From Propionibacteriaceae bacterium (GTDB taxonomy: Bacteria > Actinomycetota > Actinomycetes > Propionibacteriales > Propionibacteriaceae): 6,128 nt of DNA. The DNA lies in assembly GCA_027346035.1 (NCBI GenBank), contig DAIESZ010000092.1, positions 1 to 6,128 on the forward strand, in the 5' to 3' direction. The translations under genes were made by a program, and so were the position numbers. This document shows, piece after piece, positions 1 to 5,455 of the stretch. The notes beneath the pieces are model-generated. The model ran no database searches and had not been told where the DNA came from. It was given only the letters and a program-made list of their open reading frames with translations. Each line of letters opens with the position of its first letter. Positions within the stretch are counted from its first letter, which is position 1.

Positions 1-48
1 GATGCGCTTCCAGCCACGAGGGGCGTTGGCGGCAGGGGCTATGCTCAT
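1..48 (-). CDS. Possible 5' end of a leftward gene, cut by the window edge
   Basis: Reading leftward from an ATG at 48-46, sixteen codons stay open to the window edge and give MSIAPAANAPRGWKRI. Third positions are mostly G or C, as in the definite genes here, and the composition looks like a natural N-terminus with no signal peptide yet visible. The ribosome site is weak (only a GGA about 7 bases upstream). The gene would be divergent from the glycosyltransferase at 133. The competing reading is the tail of a rightward gene, frame 1, ending at TGA 118-120; its codons look less typical. Sixteen codons are too few to name a family, and the call rests on start, frame and codon pattern only. Confidence 0.33.
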   Translation of the reverse strand, partial: MSIAPAANAPRGWKRI

Positions 49-132
49 CCCGGTCCGGCCGCGAGAGGCAACCTCACCGCCCAGCGTCGTCGGGTCGCCG
101 GTAGTTCCGAGAGGCCATGAGAGAGGCGAGCA
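49..132. other. Likely intergenic region upstream of the first glycosyltransferase
   Basis: This stretch lies between the possible leftward start at 48 and the GTG at 133. It contains three copies of GAGAGGC (63-69, 109-115, 121-127), of which the last overlaps the ribosome site of the rightward gene. I find no convincing -10/-35 pair: TAGTTC at 102-107 is a poor -10 match. If it separates two divergent genes, promoters for both should be here, but I cannot place them. Confidence 0.4.
122..126 (+). promoter_or_regulatory. Ribosome binding site that fixes the GTG start at 133
   Basis: AGAGG lies six bases before the GTG at 133. An in-frame TGA at 118-120 means no start codon further upstream is possible, and none of the four codons between the stop and the GTG can serve as a start. 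The next in-frame ATG is codon 55, inside the conserved domain. GTG 133 is therefore the only sensible start. Confidence 0.7.
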
Positions 133-1104
133 GTGGAGACCTTCGACCTCACCGCGGTGATCCCTTCCCACAACGCGCAGGACACCATCGGTCCGCTCGT
201 CGAGGATTTCCTGGCAATCCCGGGCCTGCGGGTGCAGGTCATCGTCGTTGATGACGCGTCCACCGACGCCACGCCGCAGATCCTGCAGGAGCTGATGGGC
301 CGCCATCCCGAGGTGCTTGCGATGCTGCAGCGCACGAACCGGGGGGCAGGCGTCGTCCGCAACGTCGGATTCCCCGCAGCCGGGGGTCGCTACACGATCT
401 TCTTCGACGCCGACGACCAGCTGCATTCCGACGCACTGGTTGCGGCCGTGCGGGAACTCGACCGGGGCAGTCAGGACGTCGCGATCCTCAAGTACCGCTA
501 TGTGCGTGGCGGGCAGGACGCGGACGTGGCGATGAACAGCCACGACCTGCACATCTGGGAGCAGGTCCTCGGATCGGCGTCCAGCCGCACGGTCCGCCTG
601 ACCGGGGCACCAGACCTGCTGCACCTCACGAACTACCCCTGGAACAAGGTGGTGCGCACCGCCACGTTCCAGGCGTCCGGCCTGAGGTTCGGATCGACCC
701 CGGTGAACAACGACATCCTCGGCCACTGGCACACGCTGCTGTTCGCCGACCGCATCGTGCTGATCAACCAGGAGGTCTGCACCCACATCGTGCTGGCCGG
801 GGGCGGCAACCTCACCAACCGCAGCAGCCTCGACCGGCTCACGCTATTCGACGCGCTCGACGAAACCTACGACCTGCTGCAGAGCAGGCCCGGCCTGCGC
901 AGGCGCTACGCCCACATCTACTGGGCCAGCGTCATCAGGATCGCCGGGTGGGCGGGGTCGCGGGTCGACCCGTCGGTGCGGGATCTGTTCGAGGCCCGAC
1001 TGCAGCAGCACCTGCTGCGGATTCGCATCACCGATTTCCACAACATCCAGGTCCGGCGGGCGCCCTCGCTGGCGCAGACCATCGTCCGCAAGGCGATGGG
1101 ATAG
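133..1104 (+). CDS. GT-A fold (family 2 type) glycosyltransferase, GT-A 1
   Basis: Predicted cytoplasmic or membrane-associated inverting transferase that moves a sugar from a nucleotide donor to a glycan acceptor. The 323-residue protein begins with the GT2 core: strand-turn TAVIPSHNA (7-15), nucleotide-binding VVDDASTD (38-45), the segment NRGAGVVRNVG (69-79), and metal-binding DADD (92-95) after a hydrophobic strand. A PWNK motif (169-172) follows, where related capsule transferases have PWNR or PWRK. The usual 'ED' catalytic-base motif is absent; NNDILGHWH (192-200) occupies that place, with D194 the likely base. The C-terminal 120 residues look helical and end in a basic stretch (RRAPSLAQTIVRKAMG), suggesting peripheral membrane contact. 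No transmembrane segment is evident. It is the first gene of a two-gene unit; its TAG overlaps the ribosome site of the next gene. Sugar and acceptor cannot be deduced. Fold assignment is firm, specificity unknown. Confidence 0.9.
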   Translation: METFDLTAVIPSHNAQDTIGPLVEDFLAIPGLRVQVIVVDDASTDATPQILQELMGRHPEVLAMLQRTNRGAGVVRNVGFPAAGGRYTIFFDADDQLHSDALVAAVRELDRGSQDVAILKYRYVRGGQDADVAMNSHDLHIWEQVLGSASSRTVRLTGAPDLLHLTNYPWNKVVRTATFQASGLRFGSTPVNNDILGHWHTLLFADRIVLINQEVCTHIVLAGGGNLTNRSSLDRLTLFDALDETYDLLQSRPGLRRRYAHIYWASVIRIAGWAGSRVDPSVRDLFEARLQQHLLRIRITDFHNIQVRRAPSLAQTIVRKAMG

Positions 1105-1108
1105 GGGG
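1103..1108 (+). promoter_or_regulatory. Ribosome binding site overlapping the preceding stop codon
   Basis: AGGGGG overlaps the TAG (1102-1104) of the upstream glycosyltransferase and lies seven bases before ATG 1116. This supports 1116 as the start rather than an earlier in-frame codon inside the upstream gene. It also suggests translational coupling of the two genes in one mRNA. Confidence 0.75.
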
Positions 1109-1115
1109 TCGCGGC

Positions 1116-2345
1116 ATGGCCGAACTGTCGATCATCGTCACGAGCTACAACATCGAGTCCTACCTCGCCGAGTGTCTCGACTCGATCGTGGGCCAGACGT
1201 TCACGGACACCGAGATCATCGTCGTCGACGATGGGTCGAGCGACTCGTCACCCGACATCATCCGGGACTTCGCGGCCCGCGACGAGCGCATCGTCCCGGT
1301 GCTGCTCGGCACGAACAGCCCTGGAGGCGTCGCGACGGCGGCCAACGCCGGGCTCGAACGGGCGACCGCCCCGTGGGTCGGGTTCGCCGACGGCGACGAC
1401 GTGTTCGAGCCGCGGGCGTTCGAGCGTCTGGTGTGGGCGGCGACGACCTACGACGCCGACCTCGCGATGGGTGATTACCGTGAGTTCACCGACGGCTCGG
1501 GAGAACTCGTCCTGCCGGCGGACGAGCGGCGATGGGCCGACCTCGACGAGGGCGCCTACCCGCTCAACGAGGAGAACACGCACCGCTTCCTCCGGTTCGT
1601 GGCCGTGCCCTGGCGCAAGCTCTACCGCCGGGCGCTCCTGGAGGAGCACCGCATCCGCTTCCCCGTCGGCGACTACTTCTTCGAGGACAACCCGTTCCAC
1701 TGGTTCTGCCTGCTGCAGGCGAACAGCATCGCCGTCGTGCCCGACGTGCTGTGCCACCACCGGGTGGCGCGGGCCGGGCAGACGATGCAGACCGCCGACG
1801 AGCGGCTGTTCAGGATCTTCGAACACCACGAGACGATCTACCGGTTTCTCCAGAGCACCGGTCGCCTCGACCTCTACAAGACCACCCTGCTGGCGTGGGC
1901 CGTGTCACAGATGGAATGGATCAGTCGCCGCACCCCGATCCCGTTGCGCAGACAGTTCTTCGAGGTGCTGCGGGGAGTCTTCTCGCACTACACGATGGCC
2001 GACGTGAACAAGGCCCTCACCGAGGGCAGCAAGGGCGCCTACTCCCGGCAGCTTTCGCTCGCCCTCATGCGGAACAACTTCACCGACTTCAATCGCGCCC
2101 TCGACGGCACCACGACGAAGCAGAGCCCGTTGGTTCGTGGCTGGTACCACCTGCGCTACTCGGGTCCCAAGCGCACGGCCCAGATGACCGCGAAGTACGC
2201 CGTGCAGCAGATCGAGCGTCGCACCATGGGACGCCCGAATGTGGTGCAGAAGGGTGTCACCAACGAGCAGTTGCTGTTCGCGATGGCCGTGCTCGAGGAG
2301 CGGCTCGACGGCATCGAGCGCCAGCTGCGCGAACAGCGCTCCTGA
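1116..2345 (+). CDS. GT-A fold (family 2 type) glycosyltransferase with long C-terminal extension, GT-A 2
   Basis: A 409-residue transferase, most like capsule and wall-polysaccharide GT2 enzymes. The core is textbook: LSIIVTSYNIESYL (4-17), IIVVDDGSSD (34-43), NAGLERATAPWVGFADGDDV (77-96) with the metal-binding DGDD at 92-95, PWRKLYRR (165-172), and FFEDNPFHW (188-196), whose ED supplies the probable catalytic base. After about residue 230 comes a helical region of roughly 180 residues, rich in aromatic and basic residues. The protein ends in a predicted amphipathic coiled coil (about 382-409) with regularly spaced Leu, Val and Ile, which could mediate oligomerisation or docking to a partner. 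The start at 1116 is chosen because it has an SD sequence and begins immediately at the first strand of the fold; earlier in-frame codons lie inside the upstream gene. It is probably co-transcribed with the gene ending at 1104. Substrate unknown. Confidence 0.92.
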   Translation: MAELSIIVTSYNIESYLAECLDSIVGQTFTDTEIIVVDDGSSDSSPDIIRDFAARDERIVPVLLGTNSPGGVATAANAGLERATAPWVGFADGDDVFEPRAFERLVWAATTYDADLAMGDYREFTDGSGELVLPADERRWADLDEGAYPLNEENTHRFLRFVAVPWRKLYRRALLEEHRIRFPVGDYFFEDNPFHWFCLLQANSIAVVPDVLCHHRVARAGQTMQTADERLFRIFEHHETIYRFLQSTGRLDLYKTTLLAWAVSQMEWISRRTPIPLRRQFFEVLRGVFSHYTMADVNKALTEGSKGAYSRQLSLALMRNNFTDFNRALDGTTTKQSPLVRGWYHLRYSGPKRTAQMTAKYAVQQIERRTMGRPNVVQKGVTNEQLLFAMAVLEERLDGIERQLREQRS

Positions 2346-2363
2346 CGCCGGGGCATCCCGGCG
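2346..2363. terminator. GC hairpin in the convergent gap, probable bidirectional terminator
   Basis: CGCCGGG (2346-2352), loop GCAT (2353-2356 as read on the plus strand), and CCCGGCG (2357-2363) form a perfect 7-bp stem starting at the base after the TGA of the rightward gene. It lies 26 bases beyond the stop of the leftward glf gene. There is no T-run on either side, so it is not a classical intrinsic terminator, but hairpins without a U-tract are often proposed as terminators in GC-rich actinobacteria. The symmetric stem could serve both converging genes. Confidence 0.6.
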
Positions 2364-2389
2364 CCGCGCGGGCTCGGGCCGGGGAGACC

Positions 2390-3535
2390 TCAGTGTGACG
2401 CGACGTAGAACGGGGCGATCGGGGCCCGCTCGTCGATCGCCGCGAGGATCCCGTCGGCCGCGGCGAGCGCCTCGGCGATCGTCTTGTCCATGTCGAGATA
2501 GCGGTAGGTTCCGAGGCGTCCGACGAAGGTGACCGCCTCGGCCTCCCCGGCCGCGTCGAGGTACTGATTCAGCAGACTCTTGTCGTTGGCCAGGCGGATC
2601 GGGTAGTAGGGGATGTCGTCGGGGCCGCACTCGCGGGAGTATTCGCGGAACGCGACCGACTTCTCGTGGTTCTCCCACGGGGCGAAGTGCTTGTGCTCGG
2701 AGATCCGGGTGAACGGCACCTCGTAGTCGCCGTAGTTCATCACCGAGCAGCCGAGCAGGTCGCCGTCGTAGCGGATCTCCTCGAAGTCGAGGGTGCGGTA
2801 GCCGAGGCGTCCGAACCGGTAGCCGAACCAGGCATCGAGCGGGCCGGTCCAGATCGAGTGGTCGTAGCCGCCCCGCAGTTCGTCGGTGTAGGCCGTCGAC
2901 AGGTGCACGCCGATGCCGTCGTGGTCGAGGATGCGCTCGACGATGTCGGTGTAGCCGGTCCGTGGCATGGCCTGGTGCGGATGGTTGAAGTAGGAGTCCT
3001 CGTAGGTGAACCGCACCGGGAGCCGCTTGAGGATGGACGCCGGGAGCTCGGTGGGTTCGAGTCCCCACTGCTTCTTCGTGTAGCCGTAGAAGAACGCCTC
3101 GTAGATGCGGCGTCCGACGAACTTCAGGGCCTGCTCCTCGAAGTTGGCGGGTTCGCCGATGCTCGTGTCGGCCTGCTGCGCGATGAACGCGCGGGCTTGG
3201 TCGGGGCTCAGTGCCTGCTCGAACAGTTGGTTGATGGTGAGCAGGTTGACGGGCAGCAGGTAGACCCGCCCACCGACAGTGGTTCGCACCCGATGGTCGA
3301 ACGGCACCATGTCGCCGAACCGGTTGATGTAGTCCCACACGCGCTCGTCGTCGGTGTGGAAGATGTGGGGGCCGTACTTGTGCACGAGGACGCCGGTGTC
3401 GGCGTCGCGCGCGGTGTGGCAGTTGCCGGCCACGTGATCGCGGGATTCGTAGACATCGACGGTGTGGCCGGCCTCGGCGAGGCGGCGGGCGATCACTGCG
3501 CCGGAGAAGCCGGCCCCGGCGATTGCGAACTTCAT
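2390..3535 (-). CDS. glf: UDP-galactopyranose mutase
   Basis: This flavoenzyme interconverts UDP-galactopyranose and UDP-galactofuranose, supplying the furanose donor for cell-surface glycans. From ATG 3535 the protein has 381 residues, the usual length for bacterial Glf. Visible family marks are the FAD-binding GAGFSG (7-12), E30 at the end of the second strand for the adenosine ribose, GN (37-38), HKYGPHIFHT (52-61), LPVNLLTINQ (94-103) and FYGYTKKQWG (149-158). Further on come the basic segment ILKRLPVRF (168-176), WTGPLDAWFGYRFGRLGYRTLDF, NYGDYEVPFTRISEHKHF, PYYPI and the C-terminal FVGRLGTYRYLDMDKTI. All regions are present, so the enzyme looks intact. An in-frame ATG lies two codons upstream (3541), but the SD GAGGGG (3544-3549) is only two bases from it and eight bases from 3535, so 3535 is preferred. 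The gene is inverted relative to flanking transferase pairs, with its own promoter and a terminator-like hairpin. Confidence 0.97.
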   Translation of the reverse strand: MKFAIAGAGFSGAVIARRLAEAGHTVDVYESRDHVAGNCHTARDADTGVLVHKYGPHIFHTDDERVWDYINRFGDMVPFDHRVRTTVGGRVYLLPVNLLTINQLFEQALSPDQARAFIAQQADTSIGEPANFEEQALKFVGRRIYEAFFYGYTKKQWGLEPTELPASILKRLPVRFTYEDSYFNHPHQAMPRTGYTDIVERILDHDGIGVHLSTAYTDELRGGYDHSIWTGPLDAWFGYRFGRLGYRTLDFEEIRYDGDLLGCSVMNYGDYEVPFTRISEHKHFAPWENHEKSVAFREYSRECGPDDIPYYPIRLANDKSLLNQYLDAAGEAEAVTFVGRLGTYRYLDMDKTIAEALAAADGILAAIDERAPIAPFYVASH

Positions 3536-3543
3536 GGGCATGT

Positions 3544-3549
3544 CCCCTC
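3544..3549 (-). promoter_or_regulatory. Ribosome binding site of glf, deciding between two ATGs
   Basis: On the minus strand GAGGGG lies eight bases before ATG 3535 but only two before the in-frame ATG at 3541. Normal SD spacing favours 3535, so the protein starts MKFAIAGAG, directly at the first strand of the FAD-binding fold. Confidence 0.75.
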
Positions 3550-3564
3550 ACGAGTGTGCCTGCG

Positions 3565-3573
3565 AGGCTATCA
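3565..3573 (-). promoter_or_regulatory. Extended -10 promoter element for glf
   Basis: Reading leftward, TGATAGCCT fits the extended -10 pattern TGnTAnnnT, with TAGCCT at 3570-3565 as the hexamer. Transcription would start near 3558, giving a leader of about 20 bases that includes the SD at 3549-3544. No clear -35 is visible, which is acceptable for an extended -10 promoter. The element is the mirror image of the one at 3624-3632. Confidence 0.5.
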
Positions 3574-3623
3574 CCAGCGTTCCGGGGTCCGGGATCGCGA
3601 GGTGTGGGACCCGTTCGGCCCGG

Positions 3624-3632
3624 TGATAGGGT
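3624..3632 (+). promoter_or_regulatory. Extended -10 promoter element for a probably leaderless mRNA
   Basis: TGATAGGGT fits TGnTAnnnT, with hexamer TAGGGT at 3627-3632. The seven bases GCCGGGC then lead directly to ATG 3640, so the expected transcription start coincides with the A of the start codon. The AGGG at 3628-3631 could instead be read as an SD eight bases from the ATG, but if this promoter is used it would not be in the mRNA. No convincing -35 is seen. Confidence 0.5.
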
Positions 3633-3639
3633 GCCGGGC

Positions 3640-4542
3640 ATGAGCTGGCAGGCACCCGCGTCCGACGGGTCGAGCCCCCGCTGGAGCGTCGTCATTCCGG
3701 CCCACAACTGTGCCGATCTGCTGGTTCCCTGCCTCCAGGGGGTGCTCGGTCAACTGGCCCACCGCGTCGACGCCGAGATCATCGTCGTCGACGACGGATC
3801 CAGCGACGATCCGGCCTCGGTGGTGCAGCATCTCGGGGCCGGCCGGGTGCGCCTGGTGCGGAACGAGAACGCGCTCGGCGCGGTCCCCAACTTCAACAGA
3901 TGCCTGCGCGAGGCGCGGGGCGACTACATCCACCTGCTGCACGGTGACGACGTCGTGCTGCCCGGCTTCTACGAGGCGATGGACGAGGCGCTCGCCGATC
4001 CCGGCGTCGCCGCCGCGTTCTGCCGTACGCAGCACATCGACCAGCACGGGACGCCGCTGGCGGTCACCCGCAGCTACGTGCCCGGCGGGGGAATCTGGCC
4101 GGAGGCCATGCGCCGGTTGGCGAGCGCCAATCGGGTCGCGGCGCCATCGATCGTGGTCAAGGCATCCACCTACGCCGCGGTCGGGGGCTTCGACGAGAGC
4201 CTCCCCCATGCCGCCGACTGGGACATGTGGGCACGCGCCGCGACGGCCGGGGACATCCATTTCGTCGACCGGGTGCTCGCCCAGTACCGCATCCATCCCG
4301 GCAACGACACCTCCAAGCGACTGCGAACCGGCGCCAACATGGAGGAGCGCTACCGGGCCATGGAGCACATGCTCAGCCACGTGCCCGCCACCGACCGGAC
4401 GGCGTTGCGCCGTCAGGGTGCCGCCCTCGGCGCCGTCTACGCGGCCCGTCAGACCCTGCGGCAGCTGCGGCAGGGAGACCTGCGGACAGCCGGCGTCCAG
4501 GCCCGATGGGTGGCGCGATCGCTGCGCCGTGTCGTCGGGTGA
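3640..4542 (+). CDS. GT-A fold (family 2, WcaA-like) glycosyltransferase, GT-A 3
   Basis: A 300-residue transferase of the common family 2 type. Motifs in order are WSVVIPAHNCADLLVPCL (15-32), EIIVVDDGSSDD (46-57), NENALGAVPNFNRCLREARG (75-94), the metal-binding HGDD (101-104, His in place of the first Asp of DxDD), PSIVVKASTYAAVGGFDES (169-187) and ADWDMWARA (192-200), which carries the probable catalytic base. The YRIHPGNDTSK segment is also typical of this family. The last 20 residues are basic and amphipathic (RWVARSLRRVVG), suggesting membrane attachment without a transmembrane helix. ATG 3640 is chosen because it follows the -10 element at the leaderless distance; in-frame codons further left lie in the divergent promoter region and glf. 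It is followed after 19 bases by another transferase, probably in one operon. Donor and acceptor are unknown; a galactofuranosyl transferase is possible from its position beside glf, but this is inference. Confidence 0.9.
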   Translation: MSWQAPASDGSSPRWSVVIPAHNCADLLVPCLQGVLGQLAHRVDAEIIVVDDGSSDDPASVVQHLGAGRVRLVRNENALGAVPNFNRCLREARGDYIHLLHGDDVVLPGFYEAMDEALADPGVAAAFCRTQHIDQHGTPLAVTRSYVPGGGIWPEAMRRLASANRVAAPSIVVKASTYAAVGGFDESLPHAADWDMWARAATAGDIHFVDRVLAQYRIHPGNDTSKRLRTGANMEERYRAMEHMLSHVPATDRTALRRQGAALGAVYAARQTLRQLRQGDLRTAGVQARWVARSLRRVVG

Positions 4543-4551
4543 TCCCTCGCC

Positions 4552-4555
4552 GGAG
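4552..4555 (+). promoter_or_regulatory. Ribosome binding site of GT-A 4
   Basis: GGAG lies six bases before ATG 4562, in the 19-base gap after the TGA of the preceding gene. The gap is too short for a separate promoter, which supports co-transcription of the two transferases. Confidence 0.65.
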
Positions 4556-4561
4556 CCGACC

Positions 4562-5440
4562 ATGACCGACGACCCCGCGCACGGGCTACCGAGGGTGACC
4601 GCCGTGCTGCTCTCGATGGGCAACCGGCCCGGCGAACTGGGAAAGGCGCTGGAAACCCTGCACACGCAGAGCGGGGTGAACCTCGACTGCGTGCTGCTCG
4701 GCAACGGCTGGCACCCGTCGGGGATCCCGGGCTGGGTGAGCACCGAGGAGTCGCCGGAGAACCTGGGATGCCCGCAGGGGCGCAACGTGGGCGCCGGCCT
4801 CGCGACGGGGGAGTTCATCTTCTTCTACGACGACGACGCCTGGCTGCCGCGTCCCGACGTCCTCAGCCGCATGGCTGCGTGCATGGGCGACGACGTCGCG
4901 GTGGTCCAGCCCAAGGGGGTCGACCCCGACGGCCGTCCCGCTCCACGACGCTGGACACCGCGGCTGCGGGTCTCCGGTCGTGACCGGCCGGGTGACGCGG
5001 CCGTGTTCTGGGAGGCGACCTGCCTCATCCGGCGCAGCGCATTCGAGCAGGTCGGGGGCTGGCCGGGGAACTTCTTCTTCGGCCACGAGGGCGTCGACCT
5101 GGCCATGCGCCTGCTCGACCACGGCTGGCGGATCCGCTACTGCCCCTCGATCGAGGTGCATCACCCGGCCACCGCGGCGAGCCGACACGCGGTGTATTAC
5201 CGGACCAACGCCAGGAACCGGGTCTGGGTGGCGCGCCGCAACCTGCCCGCGCCACTGGTGCCGATCTACCTCGGGGTGTGGTCGCTGGCCACCGTGGCCC
5301 GCGTGCACGACCGCGAGGCGCTCAGGGTGTGGTTCTCGGGCTTCGCCGACGGGTGGCGGTCGGACCCGGGCCCGCGACGTCCGATCAGGTGGTCGACCGT
5401 GTGGCGGATGACCCGTCTGGGCCGCCCGCCCCTCTGGTGA
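4562..5440 (+). CDS. GT-A fold (family 2, actinobacterial type) glycosyltransferase, GT-A 4
   Basis: A 292-residue transferase that I recognise as a type widespread in actinobacterial polysaccharide loci. Motifs are RVTAVLLSMGNRPGELGKAL (11-30), VLLGNGW (44-50), ENLGCPQGRNVGAGLATGEF (66-85), the metal-binding triad FFYDDD (87-92), VQPKGVDPDGRPAPRRWTPR (115-134), FWEATCLIRRSAFEQVGGWP (149-168) and FFFGHEGVDLAMRLLDHGWR (171-190), in which the acidic pair around HEGVD probably includes the catalytic base. The common VVDDGSSD nucleotide-binding stretch is replaced by LGNGW. A segment rich in Arg and Asn (RTNARNRVWVARRNLP, 214-229) precedes a hydrophobic stretch (about 230-248) that may be a membrane-associated helix. 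It is second in the pair with the gene ending at 4542 and converges on the next gene with a 15-base gap. The sugar transferred is not known. Confidence 0.9.
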   Translation: MTDDPAHGLPRVTAVLLSMGNRPGELGKALETLHTQSGVNLDCVLLGNGWHPSGIPGWVSTEESPENLGCPQGRNVGAGLATGEFIFFYDDDAWLPRPDVLSRMAACMGDDVAVVQPKGVDPDGRPAPRRWTPRLRVSGRDRPGDAAVFWEATCLIRRSAFEQVGGWPGNFFFGHEGVDLAMRLLDHGWRIRYCPSIEVHHPATAASRHAVYYRTNARNRVWVARRNLPAPLVPIYLGVWSLATVARVHDREALRVWFSGFADGWRSDPGPRRPIRWSTVWRMTRLGRPPLW

Positions 5441-5455
5441 GCGGACGCCGCCACG

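Noticed and set aside
1..120. Tail of a rightward gene in frame 1 ending at TGA 118-120
   Set aside because: The 39-codon reading is low in complexity, with less typical third positions than the leftward alternative. It was not strong enough to list, though it cannot be excluded without upstream sequence.
1905..3707. Leftward open frame of 600 codons spanning the end of GT-A 2, glf and the divergent promoter region
   Set aside because: It overlaps glf in another frame on the same strand and runs antisense to GT-A 2. Its translation is dominated by Arg, Pro and His, typical of a shadow frame in GC-rich DNA, and it shows no motif.
1212..3794. A 20-base identical stretch at 1212-1231 and 3775-3794, looking like a dispersed repeat
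   Set aside because: Both copies encode the EIIVVDDG motif of GT2 enzymes, and the identity ends with the motif. Shared protein motif and codon bias explain it without any mobile or recombination element.
3571..4818. Leftward open frame of 415 codons antisense to GT-A 3 and GT-A 4
   Set aside because: It is antisense to two well-supported transferases, begins inside one of them and shows no recognisable domain. It is the usual mirror of strong third-position GC bias.
5441..5451. Small hairpin GCGG-ACG-CCGC in the 15-base convergent gap as a terminator
   Set aside because: The stem has only four base pairs and there is no T-run. Such matches are expected by chance in DNA this rich in GC.
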